Shown: positions 14,474-22,283 of the stretch, in pieces
How the letters are laid out: the number at the start of each line of letters is the position of its first letter
Numbering within the stretch: position 1 is the first letter of the stretch
Translations under genes and position numbers: made by a program
Notes under the pieces: generated by a model
The model's input: only the letters and a program-made list of their open reading frames with translations
The model's database searches: none
What the model was told of the DNA's origin: nothing
NCBI GenBank assembly: GCA_019137115.1
Contig: JAGVSV010000285.1
Coordinates: forward strand, 1 to 26,351
Length of the DNA: 26,351 nucleotides
Reading direction: 5' to 3'
Source: Bacillota bacterium
Lineage (GTDB): Bacteria; Bacillota; Clostridia; Christensenellales; Aristaeellaceae

Positions 14474-15013
14474 TTACTTGGCGGCTTTGCCGACCTTGCG
14501 GCGGATCTGCTCACCCTGGTACTTGACGCCCTTGCCCAGGTAGGGTTCGGGTTTGCGCGTGGCGCGGATGTCAGCGGCCAGGTTGCCGACCACCTGCTTG
14601 TCGATGCCCCGTACAATGATCTGCGTCGGGGCGGGGGTCTGGAAACTGACGCCGTCGGGCGCTTCAAAGACGATCGGGTGGGAATAGCCCACGTTGAGCG
14701 TCAGCTTGTTGCCTTCAGCCTGCGCGCGGTAGCCGGTGCCCACCAGCTCGAGCGCCTTCTCAAAGCCCGCCGTCACGCCCACCACCATGTTGTTGATCAG
14801 CGCCCGGTACAGACCGTGCATGGCCTTGTGGGGCTTGGCTTCGCTGGGGCGGGTGAGCGTGAGCGTTCCGTCCTCCAGCGCAATGGTAATATCCGGGTTA
14901 ACCTGCTGCTGCAGCGTGCCTTTGGGGCCCTTGACCACGACCATGTTCCGGTCGTCAATCGTAACCGTCACGCCCGCGGGCACAGGAATCGGCAGTTTTC
15001 CTATACGAGACAT
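14474..15013 (-). CDS. rplF: Ribosomal protein L6
   Basis: 50S protein near the factor-binding site. It has 179 residues with the two repeated L6 domains. It starts MSRIGKLPIPVPAGVTV, contains GVTAGFEKALELVGTGYRAQ, and ends with the family signature PEPYLGKGVKYQGEQIRRKVGKAAK (about 155-179). ATG at 15013 is preceded by GAGAGGTG. The gap to rplR is 21 bases. Confidence 0.98.
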   Translation of the reverse strand: MSRIGKLPIPVPAGVTVTIDDRNMVVVKGPKGTLQQQVNPDITIALEDGTLTLTRPSEAKPHKAMHGLYRALINNMVVGVTAGFEKALELVGTGYRAQAEGNKLTLNVGYSHPIVFEAPDGVSFQTPAPTQIIVRGIDKQVVGNLAADIRATRKPEPYLGKGVKYQGEQIRRKVGKAAK

Positions 15014-15037
15014 TCTTGCACCTCTCTTGTGGTTCGG

Positions 15038-15439
15038 TTACCAGATGTAGGCCAGCACTTCGCCGCCCAGGTTGACCTTGCGGGCCGACCGGTCGGTCAT
15101 CAGGCCCTTGGACGTGGACACGATGGCAATCCCCAGGCCGCCCAGCACCTTGGGCAGCTCCTCGCTGCGCGCGTACACGCGCAGGCCGGGCTTGCTGATG
15201 CGCTGCAGGCCGGCGATGACCGGCTGCTGCTTGCCGCCCAGGTACTTGAGGGTCACCTTGATCTGCTGATGGCCGTCATCGTCCACCAGCTCGTAGTTCT
15301 TGACATACCCTTCTTCCAGCAGGATCCGGGCGATGGCCTTCTTGGACTTGCTGGCGGGGATGGACACCGTATCATGCTTGGCAACCTGCGCGTTGCGGAT
15401 GCGGGTGAGCATATCGGCGATGGGATCATTCACAACCAT
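15038..15439 (-). CDS. rpsH: Ribosomal protein S8
   Basis: Primary 16S-binding protein of the 30S central domain and, in E. coli, the repressor of the spc operon. From ATG at 15439 it has 133 residues and starts MVVNDPIADMLTRIRNAQ. The C-terminus has VYARSEELPKVLGGLGIAIVSTSKGLMTDRSARK and ends GGEVLAYIW. AAAGGAGGTA lies just upstream of the start, which decides against the longer frame reaching into rpsN. Confidence 0.98.
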   Translation of the reverse strand: MVVNDPIADMLTRIRNAQVAKHDTVSIPASKSKKAIARILLEEGYVKNYELVDDDGHQQIKVTLKYLGGKQQPVIAGLQRISKPGLRVYARSEELPKVLGGLGIAIVSTSKGLMTDRSARKVNLGGEVLAYIW

Positions 15440-15467
15440 GAGTACCTCCTTTGCTGCGCGGACGCGC

Positions 15468-15653
15468 TTACCAGCTGGCTTTGCGGACGCCGGGGATCTG
15501 CCCCTTGTAGGCCAGTTCCCTAAAGCAGATGCGGCACAAGCCATAGCGGCGCAAAACCGCGTGCGGACGGCCGCACAGACGGCAGCGCGTATAGGCACGG
15601 GTTGAAAACTTCGCGGGCCGGGACTGACGGATGACTTGGCTGGTCTTTGCCAT
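15468..15653 (-). CDS. rpsN: Ribosomal protein S14, type Z (zinc-binding)
   Basis: Short 61-residue form of S14 in the 30S head. Cys24, Cys27, Cys40 and Cys43 (CRLC and CRIC) make the zinc ribbon that defines the C+ type, as opposed to the ~100-residue zinc-free form. The C-terminus FRELAYKGQIPGVRKASW is the family ending. ATG at 15653 has AAAGGAGA upstream. It sits between rplE and rpsH as in other Bacillota. Confidence 0.98.
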   Translation of the reverse strand: MAKTSQVIRQSRPAKFSTRAYTRCRLCGRPHAVLRRYGLCRICFRELAYKGQIPGVRKASW

Positions 15654-15667
15654 AATTGCTTTCTCCT

Positions 15668-16216
15668 TTACTGTGTCTGCGCGAACGGCATGCCCAGCAG
15701 CTGCAGAAGCGTCATGGCTTCCTCGTCCGTGTGGGCAGTCGTTACGAAAATGACTTCCATGCCGCGGATCTTCTCGACCTTGTCATAGTTGACTTCCGGG
15801 AAGATCAGCTGCTCGCGCAGGCCCAGGGCATAGTTGCCGCGGCCGTCAAAGGCCTTGTTGGAAACACCGCGGAAGTCGCGCACGCGCGGCAGGGCGATGT
15901 TCATCAGCTTGTCCACGAAATCTTCCATGCGCGTGCCGCGCAGGGTGACCTTGGCGCCCACGTTCATGCCCTCGCGCAGCTTGAAGTTGGCGATGGATTT
16001 CTTGGCTTTGGTGATCACCGGCTTCTGGCCGGAAATCTGCGTGAGCTCGTCCACGGCGTTTTCCAGCGCCTTGGCGTTGTCCTTGCAGTCGCCCAAGCCC
16101 ATGTTGATGATGACCTTTTCCAGCTTGGGGATCTGCATGTCGTTTGCGTAGCCGTACTTCTGCTTGAGGGCAGGGACAGCTTCGGACAGATATTTTTCTT
16201 TCAGACGCGTTGCCAC
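15668..16216 (-). CDS. rplE: Ribosomal protein L5
   Basis: 5S rRNA-binding protein of the central protuberance that contacts S13 and P-site tRNA. It has 182 residues. Visible motifs are KLEKVIINMGLGD (30-42), TQISGQKPVITKAKKSIANFKLREG and the C-terminal VTTAHTDEEAMTLLQLLGMPF. The start codon is GTG at 16216 with GGAGG eight bases upstream. Confidence 0.98.
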   Translation of the reverse strand: MATRLKEKYLSEAVPALKQKYGYANDMQIPKLEKVIINMGLGDCKDNAKALENAVDELTQISGQKPVITKAKKSIANFKLREGMNVGAKVTLRGTRMEDFVDKLMNIALPRVRDFRGVSNKAFDGRGNYALGLREQLIFPEVNYDKVEKIRGMEVIFVTTAHTDEEAMTLLQLLGMPFAQTQ

Positions 16217-16231
16217 TTGCTATTCCTCCCC

Positions 16232-16546
16232 TTAATCAATCTGTTGGTTGCACTTCTTGCAGGTGCGGATCTTCTTGCCGTCCTCGATCCGGACGCCGGA
16301 GCGGGAGGGCTTGCCGCACTTCTGGCACACCAGCATCACGTTGCTGGCGTCTATGGCGGCTTCCTTGTGGATGATGCCGCCGGGCTGGCCCTGGGCGCGG
16401 GATTTCTGGTGCTTGGTAACCATGGCCACGCCCTCGACCGTCACGCGGTTTTTGGCGGGGTTCACGTTGAGCACCTTGCCCTTGACGCCCTTGTCCTTGC
16501 CGGCGATCACAATGACTTCATCCTTGGTCTTTACGTGTACTTTCAT
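16232..16546 (-). CDS. rplX: Ribosomal protein L24 (cysteine-containing form)
   Basis: Assembly initiator of the 50S subunit near the exit tunnel. It has 104 residues. The KOW domain includes VIVIAGKDKGVKGKVLNVNPAKNRV (~11-35) and the conserved GGIIHKEAAIDASNVML follows. The C-terminal part carries Cys74-x2-Cys77 and Cys96-x2-Cys99, a probable zinc ribbon absent from E. coli L24. ATG at 16546 is preceded by TAAGGAGG, in which the TAA is the stop of rplN. Longer upstream readings are shadows of rplN. Confidence 0.97.
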   Translation of the reverse strand: MKVHVKTKDEVIVIAGKDKGVKGKVLNVNPAKNRVTVEGVAMVTKHQKSRAQGQPGGIIHKEAAIDASNVMLVCQKCGKPSRSGVRIEDGKKIRTCKKCNQQID

Positions 16547-16556
16547 CGTGTCCTCC

Positions 16557-16925
16557 TTACAGAACTTCGGGGGCAAGGGAGATGATGCGCATGTAGTCCC
16601 GCTCGCGCAGTTCGCGGGCGACCGGCCCAAAGATGCGGGTGCCGCGGGGTTGCTTGTCATCCCCGATGATGACGGCAGCATTGTCGTCAAAACGGATGTA
16701 GCTGCCATCCGGCCGGCGGCGCGACTTGTGCATGCGCACGATGACAGCCCTGACCACGTCGCCCTTCTTTACCTGGCCGCCCGGCGTGGCGGTCTTCACG
16801 CTGGCGACGATCACGTCGCCAATCGAGGCCGTGCGGCGGAATGAGCCGCCCAGCACCCGAATGCACATGATTTCCTTGGCGCCGGAATTGTCGGCGACCT
16901 TAAGTCGCGTTTGCGGCTGAATCAT
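16557..16925 (-). CDS. rplN: Ribosomal protein L14
   Basis: 50S protein at the subunit interface, part of bridge B5 and the docking site of RsfS, whose gene is also in this window. From the ATG at 16925 it has 122 residues, the standard length. It starts MIQPQTRLKVADNSGAKEIM and contains RVLGGSFRRTASIGDVIVASVK and the ARELRERDYMRIISLAPEVL end. AAAGGAGG sits 11 bases upstream; an upstream ATG at 16949 precedes that site and is rejected. Confidence 0.98.
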   Translation of the reverse strand: MIQPQTRLKVADNSGAKEIMCIRVLGGSFRRTASIGDVIVASVKTATPGGQVKKGDVVRAVIVRMHKSRRRPDGSYIRFDDNAAVIIGDDKQPRGTRIFGPVARELRERDYMRIISLAPEVL

Positions 16926-17000
16926 AGTACGGGGTTCCTCCTTTATCAAATCCTCATCATGCGGCTTATGCCCATGAGAGGTCGCCTGTGCGGTCGGGGC

Positions 17001-17264
17001 TTACTTGGCTTTCTCGATGACCTCAAGCAGCCGCCAGTGCTTGTCCTTGGAAAGGGGCCTGGTTTCCGCGATGCGGACCTTGTCGCCGATGGTGCACTGG
17101 TTGGTTTCGTCATGCGCTTTCACCTTGTTGGTGCGCTTCATGATCTTGCCATACAGCGGGTGCCGGATCAGGGTGTTGATCGAAACCACGATCGTCTTGT
17201 CCATCTTGTCGCTGACCACAACGCCTACGCGGGTCTTGCGGATGCCTCGATTGGTGCTTTCCAT
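17001..17264 (-). CDS. rpsQ: Ribosomal protein S17
   Basis: Primary 16S-binding OB-fold protein of the 30S subunit. From ATG at 17264 it has 87 residues, starts MESTNRGIRKTRVGVVVSDK and contains MDKTIVVSINTLIRHPLYGKIMKRT and IAETRPLSKDKHWRL, the family signature. AAAGGAGG lies upstream of this ATG; an in-frame GTG six codons earlier lies over that site and is not used. The gap to rplN is 75 bases and holds nothing recognisable beyond its ribosome binding site. Confidence 0.98.
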   Translation of the reverse strand: MESTNRGIRKTRVGVVVSDKMDKTIVVSINTLIRHPLYGKIMKRTNKVKAHDETNQCTIGDKVRIAETRPLSKDKHWRLLEVIEKAK

Positions 17265-17278
17265 GAACCTGCCTCCTT

Positions 17279-17476
17279 TCACGCCTGCTTCTTGAGCGCC
17301 TGGGTTTGTACGGTCATCGCGCGGGCAATGTCACGCTTGACCGAGGAAATCTGCATGGTATTCTCCAGCTGGCCGGTGGCCAGGCGGAAGCGAAGGTTGA
17401 ACAGCTCGCTCTTCAACTCGGAGATCTTTGCCGTCAACTCCTCAGGCTTCATGGACGCAAACTCGCTGACCTTCAT
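17279..17476 (-). CDS. rpmC: Ribosomal protein L29
   Basis: Small helical 50S protein at the tunnel exit, near the SRP and trigger factor docking site. It has 65 residues: MKVSEFASMKPEELTAKISEL, then KSELFNLRFRLATGQLENTMQI and SSVKRDIARAMTV, the family core. The start overlaps the rplP stop by one base (TAATG), so it is probably translated by coupling. Confidence 0.98.
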   Translation of the reverse strand: MKVSEFASMKPEELTAKISELKSELFNLRFRLATGQLENTMQISSVKRDIARAMTVQTQALKKQA

Positions 17477-17913
17477 TACACTTCACCGCCATCCTTGGGA
17501 TTGAGCTGCTCGCGGGACATGATCTTGGTTTTCAGCGGGAGCTTGGCCGACGCCAGGGTCAACGCCTGACGGGCAACGGCTTCATCCACGCCGCCCACCT
17601 CGAACATCACGCGGCCGGGCTTGACCACCGCCACCCAATATTCCGGGGAGCCCTTGCCCGATCCCATGCGGGTTTCGGCGGGCTTTTCGGTGACCGGCTT
17701 GTCCGGGAAAATCTTGATCCAGACCTGGCCCCCGCGCTTGGTGTAGCGGGTCAGCGCGATACGCGCGGCCTCGATCTGCTGGCTGGTTACCCAGCTGGGC
17801 TGCATCGCAACCAGGCCGTAGTCGCCGTAGCTGACCACGTTGCCGCGGTGCGCCATGCCTTTCATGCGGCCGCGGAACTGCTTGCGGTGCTTGACTCTCT
17901 TGGGCATCAACAT
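17476..17913 (-). CDS. rplP: Ribosomal protein L16
   Basis: 50S protein close to the A-site tRNA elbow, needed late in assembly. It has 145 residues. It starts MLMPKRVKHRKQFRGRMKG and contains GDYGLVAMQPSWVTSQQIEAARIAL, KIFPDKPVTEKPAETRMGSGKG and VKPGRVMFEVGGV, all typical. The ATG at 17913 has GGAGG ten bases upstream and matches the MLxPKRV start of Bacillus L16; the ATG two codons later is too far from it. Confidence 0.98.
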   Translation of the reverse strand: MLMPKRVKHRKQFRGRMKGMAHRGNVVSYGDYGLVAMQPSWVTSQQIEAARIALTRYTKRGGQVWIKIFPDKPVTEKPAETRMGSGKGSPEYWVAVVKPGRVMFEVGGVDEAVARQALTLASAKLPLKTKIMSREQLNPKDGGEV

Positions 17914-17916
17914 GGA

Positions 17917-18585
17917 TTACTTGCCTCCTTCGGTGCGGACGCGGGGTTTCTTGGCCTGCGGAAGGATCTCACCCTTGTAGACCCAGACCTTGACACCCAG
18001 ACGGCCATAAGTGGTTTTGGCCTCGGCAAAGCCGTAATCGATGTTCGCGCGCAGCGTCTGCAGCGGGATGGAGCCCTCGTGGTAATGCTCGCTGCGGGCG
18101 ATGTCCGCGCCGCCCAGACGGCCGGACACCTGGGTTTTGATGCCCTTGGCGCCGGCGCGCATCGCGCGCTGGATGCTCTGCTTCATGGCCCGGCGGAACG
18201 AGATGCGCTTCTCCAGCTGCTGGGCGATGTTCTCGGCCACCAGCTGCGCGTCGGCATCCGGGTTCTTGACCTCCAGGATGTTGATATTGACCGCGCGGCC
18301 GAGCTTCTTCTCGATGTAGGCCTTGAGCTCCTCAATGCCCTTGCCGCCGCGACCGATGATCATGCCGGGCTTGCCGGTGAAAATATTGATCGTCATCCGG
18401 GCCGCGCTGCGCTCGATGTCAATGCGGCTGATGCCGGTCTGGAAATAGCGCTTCTTGAGATCCTCGCGGATCTTATAGTCCTCCACAAGGTTGTCGGCGA
18501 ACGTTTTCTTGTCAGCGAACCAGCGCGTGCTCCAGTCGAAAATGACGCCTACGCGTGCGCCGTGCGGATTAACTTTCTGACCCAT
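17917..18585 (-). CDS. rpsC: Ribosomal protein S3
   Basis: 30S protein at the mRNA entry tunnel with helicase-like function. It has 222 residues: MGQKVNPHGARVGVIFDW at the start, a KH domain with GMIIGRGGKGIEEL (~74-87), and the C-terminal domain with GRLGGADIARSEHYHEGSIPL (~155-175) and DYGFAEAKTTYGRLGVKVW. The start follows the rplV stop closely, and TAG of rplV is part of the TAGGAGG ribosome binding site. Confidence 0.98.
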   Translation of the reverse strand: MGQKVNPHGARVGVIFDWSTRWFADKKTFADNLVEDYKIREDLKKRYFQTGISRIDIERSAARMTINIFTGKPGMIIGRGGKGIEELKAYIEKKLGRAVNINILEVKNPDADAQLVAENIAQQLEKRISFRRAMKQSIQRAMRAGAKGIKTQVSGRLGGADIARSEHYHEGSIPLQTLRANIDYGFAEAKTTYGRLGVKVWVYKGEILPQAKKPRVRTEGGK

Positions 18586-18597
18586 ACTGCGTTCCTC

Positions 18598-18981
18598 CTA
18601 TTTCTGGTCCAGCACTACGCTGATGTGGCTCGTGCGCTTCAAAATGGGCGCCGCGCTGCCGCGGGCGCGCGGCAGGAACCTCTTGAGCGTGGGGCCGGGG
18701 TTGGCGTAAATCTCCGCCACGTACAGCGTCGAACGGTCCATCTCCTTGTTGTTGACGGCGTTTGCGATCGCGCTGTTTAACAGCTTGGACACCACGGGCG
18801 AAGCGGCCTTGGGGGTAAACGCAAGGATGGCCAGCGCCTGGTCCACGGACTTCCCGCGGATCAGGTCAATGACGATCTTGACCTTCCGGGAGGAGATGCG
18901 GATGTGCTTGACATGCGCCTGGGGCCGCGTGTCGCGGTTGGCTTCATGCCGCAATCCCTTTTCACGGGTGTTGGTTGCCAT
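18598..18981 (-). CDS. rplV: Ribosomal protein L22
   Basis: 50S protein whose loop lines the exit tunnel at the macrolide-site constriction. It has 127 residues. The family core starts at AHVKHIRISSRKVKIVIDLIRGKSV (~22-46) and ends LPRARGSAAPILKRTSHISVVL. The N-terminal ~20 residues (MATNTREKGLRHEANRDTRP) extend beyond the E. coli protein, as in many Clostridia. ATG at 18981 has AAGGAGG upstream. Confidence 0.98.
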   Translation of the reverse strand: MATNTREKGLRHEANRDTRPQAHVKHIRISSRKVKIVIDLIRGKSVDQALAILAFTPKAASPVVSKLLNSAIANAVNNKEMDRSTLYVAEIYANPGPTLKRFLPRARGSAAPILKRTSHISVVLDQK

Positions 18982-18996
18982 TGTGCCTGCTCCTCC

Positions 18997-19275
18997 TTAC
19001 TTCCTGGCGCTGGATTTCTCGCCCGCATGCCCACGGAAGGTGCGCGTGGGGGCGAATTCGCCCAGCTTGTGGCCGACCATGTCCTCGGTGACGTACACCG
19101 GCACATGCTTGCGGCCGTCATGCACGGCGATGGTGTGCCCGACGAAATCCGGGAAAATCGTGGACGACCGCGCCCAGGTTTTCAGGACGGATTTCTTGCC
19201 GGTCTTATTCATCTCAACGATGCGCTTCATCAGCACTTCGCTGACATAGGGGCCTTTTTTGATCGAACGGCTCAT
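18997..19275 (-). CDS. rpsS: Ribosomal protein S19
   Basis: 30S head protein that pairs with S13 and contacts L5. It has 92 residues: MSRSIKKGPYVSEVLMKR, then WARSSTIFPDFVGHTIAVHDGRKHVPVYVTEDMVGHKLGEFAPTRTFRGH, the family signature around residues 34-84. ATG at 19275 has AAGGAGG upstream. It lies between rplB and rplV. Confidence 0.98.
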   Translation of the reverse strand: MSRSIKKGPYVSEVLMKRIVEMNKTGKKSVLKTWARSSTIFPDFVGHTIAVHDGRKHVPVYVTEDMVGHKLGEFAPTRTFRGHAGEKSSARK

Positions 19276-19305
19276 TTGTCTTCCTCCTTCTCCACTCAGG
19301 CGTGG

Positions 19306-20139
19306 TTACTTCACGTTTCTGCGCTTGACGATCAAGCGGTTGGAATACTTCTTGTGCTTGCGGGTCTTGTAGCCCAGCGCTGGCTTGCCCCACGGGGTGA
19401 CCGGGCCCGGCAGGCCGATGGGCGACTTGCCCTCGCCGCCGCCGTGCGGGTGATCCACCGGGTTCATGGCCGAACCGCGCACGGTGGGACGCACGCCCAT
19501 GTTGCGCTTGCGCCCGGCCTTGCCGATGCGGACGTTTTCGTGGTCGGTGTTGCCCACGGTGCCGATGGTGGCGTAGCCGGAGATCGGCACGCGGCGCACC
19601 TCGCCGGAGGGCAGGCGCACCTGGGCGTAGGATTCCTCCTTGGCCATCAGCTGGGCGTAGGCGCCGGCCGAGCGCACCAGCTGGCCGCCCGCGCCGGGGC
19701 GCAGCTCGATGTTGTGAATCAGCGTGCCCACGGGGATGTTGGCAATGGGCAGCGCGTTGCCGGGGATGATGTCGGCATCCACGCCGGCCACGACCGTGTC
19801 ACCGACCTTCAGGCCCAGCGGCGCCAGGATGTAGCGCTTCTCGCCGTCGGCATAGTGCAGCAGCGCGATAAAGGCCGAGCGGTTCGGGTCGTACTCGATG
19901 CCCGCGACCTTGGCCGGGACGTTGAGCTTGTTGCGTTTGAAATCGATCAGGCGGTACTTGGACTTGTGGCCGCCGCCCTTGTGGCGCACGGTGATCTTGC
20001 CCTGGTTGTTGCGGCCCGCGTGCTTCTTGTTGGGGGCCAGCAGGGACTTGACCGAGGCTTTCCTGGTCACTTCCTCAAACGTCAGCACGCTCATCAGGCG
20101 GCGTGCCGGGGAAGTCGGCTTATAAACGCGAATTGGCAT
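19306..20139 (-). CDS. rplB: Ribosomal protein L2
   Basis: Highly conserved 50S protein needed for subunit association and peptidyl transfer. It has 277 residues. The N-terminal OB-like domain includes HKGGGHKSKYRLIDFKR (~54-70), and the C-terminal domain includes the signature GSAMNPVDHPHGGGEG with the conserved histidine near the peptidyl transferase centre. The tail ends with the basic KTRKHKKYSNRLIVKRRNVK. ATG at 20139 has AAGGGAGG upstream. Confidence 0.98.
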   Translation of the reverse strand: MPIRVYKPTSPARRLMSVLTFEEVTRKASVKSLLAPNKKHAGRNNQGKITVRHKGGGHKSKYRLIDFKRNKLNVPAKVAGIEYDPNRSAFIALLHYADGEKRYILAPLGLKVGDTVVAGVDADIIPGNALPIANIPVGTLIHNIELRPGAGGQLVRSAGAYAQLMAKEESYAQVRLPSGEVRRVPISGYATIGTVGNTDHENVRIGKAGRKRNMGVRPTVRGSAMNPVDHPHGGGEGKSPIGLPGPVTPWGKPALGYKTRKHKKYSNRLIVKRRNVK

Positions 20140-20154
20140 CTTGTCTGTCCTCCC

Positions 20155-20451
20155 TTAGATCATGCCTTCAAAGAATTCGATGGGCTTGCTGTCCTTCGTG
20201 AGGGTGACATACGCCTTCTTGATCTCCGGGGTGCGGCCCTGCGTGCTGCCCTGGCGCTTGATCTTGCCCAGCGTGCGCAGCGTGTTGACCCGGTCGACCT
20301 TGATATCCTTGAAAACGGATTCCAGCGCCTGCTTGATCTCCACCTTGTTGGCCTTGACGTGCACTTCAAAAACATAGCGCTTGTCGCCGATTCCGTCATA
20401 GCCCTTCTCGGTGAGCACGGGGCGCAGGATGATGTCATGCGGGTTTCTCAT
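20155..20451 (-). CDS. rplW: Ribosomal protein L23
   Basis: 50S protein at the tunnel exit, docking site for SRP and trigger factor. It has 98 residues: MRNPHDIILRPVLTEKGYD, then RYVFEVHVKANKVEIKQALESVF and VNTLRTLGKIKRQG. The ATG overlaps the rplD stop as ATGA, and GAGGAGGTG inside rplD serves as ribosome binding site. Confidence 0.98.
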   Translation of the reverse strand: MRNPHDIILRPVLTEKGYDGIGDKRYVFEVHVKANKVEIKQALESVFKDIKVDRVNTLRTLGKIKRQGSTQGRTPEIKKAYVTLTKDSKPIEFFEGMI

Positions 20452-21074
20452 TGCGCGAACACCTCCTCAATACCGGAAATCGCGTCCTTGGCGATGATCA
20501 GTTTGTTGGCGCGCAGTATGTCATAGACATTCAGCGCGTTGACCGCGGCGCCGCTTAAGTTCTTGATGTTGCGCGACGCGCGCACAACGGACTCGTCAAA
20601 CGTGGGCAGAACCATCAGCGCGGTCTTTTCGATGCCCAGATCGGTCAGCATCCGGGCCACCAGGCGGGTCTTGGGCTCATTGAGCCTGATTTCATCCACC
20701 ACGATCAGGTCGCCGGCGGTCAGCTTGGCCGACAGGGCGCTTTTCATCGCCAGCCTGCGCACCTTCTTGGGCACGTTGACCACGTAATCCCTGGGCTGCG
20801 GGGCGAACACAACGCCGCCGTGACGGAACTGGGGCGCGCGGTTGCCATGATGGCGCGCACGGCCGGTGCCCTTCTGGCGGTAAATTTTGCGCCCGCCGCC
20901 GCGGACCATGCCGCGGGTCAGCGCGCTCTGCGTGCCCTGGCGGCGGTTGGCCAGAATGGAGCGCACCACCAGGTGCATGGCGGCCACATTGGGCATGATG
21001 CCGAACACCTCGTCGTTCAATTCCATGGTGCCGGCCGCTTTGCCCTGCATGTTGACAACATTAATGGTTGGCAT
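20448..21074 (-). CDS. rplD: Ribosomal protein L4
   Basis: 50S protein lining the exit tunnel; in E. coli it also represses the S10 operon. It has 208 residues. It starts MPTINVVNMQGKAAGTMELND, has the tunnel loop with GMVRGGGRKIYRQKGTGRARHG-type sequence around residues 55-80 (RQKGTGRARHHG), and the C-terminal DILRANKLIIAKDAI. ATG at 21074 has GAGGAGG upstream and follows rplC by 12 bases. Whether it regulates this operon through the rpsJ leader is unknown. Confidence 0.98.
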   Translation of the reverse strand: MPTINVVNMQGKAAGTMELNDEVFGIMPNVAAMHLVVRSILANRRQGTQSALTRGMVRGGGRKIYRQKGTGRARHHGNRAPQFRHGGVVFAPQPRDYVVNVPKKVRRLAMKSALSAKLTAGDLIVVDEIRLNEPKTRLVARMLTDLGIEKTALMVLPTFDESVVRASRNIKNLSGAAVNALNVYDILRANKLIIAKDAISGIEEVFAQ

Positions 21075-21086
21075 ACTTCCTCCTCG

Positions 21087-21731
21087 TCAGGCCTTGCAGG
21101 TGTTGCGGACCAGCAGCAGGCCGTTGTTGGGGCCGGGTACCGCCCCCTTGACCAGCAGCAGGTTGCGCTCGGCATCCACTTCCACGATCTCCAGGTTCTG
21201 GATCGTGACGCGCTCGACGCCGTATTGGCCGGACATGTGCTTGTTTTTGAAAACCTTGGACGGGGTGGAGTTGGCGCTCATGGCGCCCACGCCCCGGTGA
21301 TACTTGGAGCCGTGGCTCATCGGGCCGCGCCGCTGGTTCCAGCGGTAGATGACCCCGGTAAAGCCGTGGCCCTTGCTGGTGCCGGTCACGTCGATGCGGT
21401 CGCCGGCTTCAAACACGTCGGCCTGTACCTTCTGCCCCACCTCATAGGAAGCGGCGTCAGAAAGACGGAACTCGCGCAGGAAACGGGCGGGGGCGACGTT
21501 GGCGCGGGCAAAATGGCCCGCCACCGGCTTGGTCACCAGCTTCTTGACCCGGTTTTCCGGCACTTCGTCAAAGCTGAACTGCACGGCTTCGTAGCCGTCG
21601 CGCTCCATGGTCTTTTTCTGCACCACGGTGCAGGGGCCGGCCAAAATGACCGTAACGGGCACAAGACGCCCGTCGCTCAAGAACCGCTGGGTCATGCCCA
21701 GCTTCTTGCCCAGAATCGCTTTCTTCATCAT
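21087..21731 (-). CDS. rplC: Ribosomal protein L3
   Basis: 50S assembly initiator with a finger reaching the peptidyl transferase centre. It has 214 residues: MMKKAILGKKLGMTQRF, ILAGPCTVVQKKT, and the signature GHGFTGVIYRWNQRRGPMSHGSKYHRGVGA around residues 120-150. The ATG at 21731 lies seven bases from GGAGG; the next codon is also ATG and is the alternative start. Confidence 0.98.
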   Translation of the reverse strand: MMKKAILGKKLGMTQRFLSDGRLVPVTVILAGPCTVVQKKTMERDGYEAVQFSFDEVPENRVKKLVTKPVAGHFARANVAPARFLREFRLSDAASYEVGQKVQADVFEAGDRIDVTGTSKGHGFTGVIYRWNQRRGPMSHGSKYHRGVGAMSANSTPSKVFKNKHMSGQYGVERVTIQNLEIVEVDAERNLLLVKGAVPGPNNGLLLVRNTCKA

Positions 21732-21747
21732 TTCGCTGCCTCCTGCC

Positions 21748-22056
21748 TTACAGTTTGATTTCGATTTCGACGCCGGCGGGAAGATCCAGCTTCATCATCG
21801 CGTCCACGGTGCGTGCGTTGGGGTTGTGAATATCAATCAGGCGCTTGTGGGTGCGGCGCTCAAACTGCTCGCGGCTGTCCTTGTACTTGTGCGGCGCGCG
21901 CAGGATGGTGACAATCTCCTTCTGCGTGGGCAGCGGGATGGGGCCGGAAACACGCGCGCCGGTGCGCTTAGCGGTATCCACGATGCGCTCGGCAGACTGA
22001 TCGATCAGGTTGTGCTCATACGCTTTGAGCTTGATGCGGATTTTCTGGCTGGCCAT
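21748..22056 (-). CDS. rpsJ: Ribosomal protein S10 (NusE)
   Basis: 30S head protein that also joins NusB in antitermination and links ribosomes to NusG. It has 102 residues: MASQKIRIKLKAYEHNLID, then TGARVSGPIPLPTQKEIVTILRAPHKYKDSREQFERRTHKRLIDI, the family core. It is the first gene of the operon, with GGAGG six bases before the ATG. No tuf or fusA gene precedes it, so the str operon is elsewhere. Confidence 0.98.
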   Translation of the reverse strand: MASQKIRIKLKAYEHNLIDQSAERIVDTAKRTGARVSGPIPLPTQKEIVTILRAPHKYKDSREQFERRTHKRLIDIHNPNARTVDAMMKLDLPAGVEIEIKL

Positions 22057-22248
22057 GATGATCCTCCTTTAACGATTCGAACCCTTAGGCATGGTGCCCG
22101 TCGCCCACGCAGAAGGCTTGGGGCCGCTGTCCGTGCTGGCTGTCTGGTCCAACAGCCGGGGTTCGCCGCCCGATGACCGGGCTGGTCGGCGATAATTCCC
22201 CGCCCAGGCCGGGGCGGCAACCTATCGCGTCATCCCAAAAGGGACAGC
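22057..22248 (-). promoter_or_regulatory. Structured 5' leader of the S10-spc-alpha operon
   Basis: About 190 bases between the predicted transcript start and rpsJ contain several hairpins: 22138-22143 with 22152-22157 (ggctgt/acagcc); 22164-22172 with 22178-22191 (cgcc and gcccg with cgggc and ggcg, with a 5-base bulge); and 22200-22205 with 22212-22217 (ccgccc/gggcgg). A perfect 7-bp long-range pairing joins 22126-22132 to 22242-22248. No T-tract follows any hairpin, so a transcription attenuator is not evident. I see no open frame with a ribosome binding site. Feedback by a ribosomal protein is plausible but unproven. Confidence 0.5.
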
Positions 22249-22254
22249 CTGACC

Positions 22255-22283
22255 ATTATACGGAGGTTCGAGCCTGTATGCAA
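22255..22283 (-). promoter_or_regulatory. Strong sigma-A promoter of the S10 operon
   Basis: TTGCAT (22278-22283) and a perfect TATAAT (22255-22260) on the minus strand are separated by exactly 17 bases. The stretch immediately upstream (22286-22313) is A-rich on the minus strand, with runs AAAAAG, AAAATAACAAAAA and CAAAAAA-like tracts, a probable UP element for the alpha C-terminal domain. This is the best promoter in the window and fits the main ribosomal protein operon. Confidence 0.9.

Noticed and set aside
13346..15523. Very long open frame on the plus strand (725 codons), and similar ones at 1626-3473, 6302-7702, 11435-12724 and 18904-20526
   Set aside because: They lie antisense to well-identified genes and have no family motifs or good ribosome binding sites. 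They are open because GC-rich codon choice removes stops from the opposite strand.
22074..22083. GGTTCGAATC, resembling a tRNA T-loop
   Set aside because: The flanking bases do not pair as a T-arm and no acceptor, D or anticodon arm is found nearby. It lies in the rpsJ leader next to its ribosome binding site.
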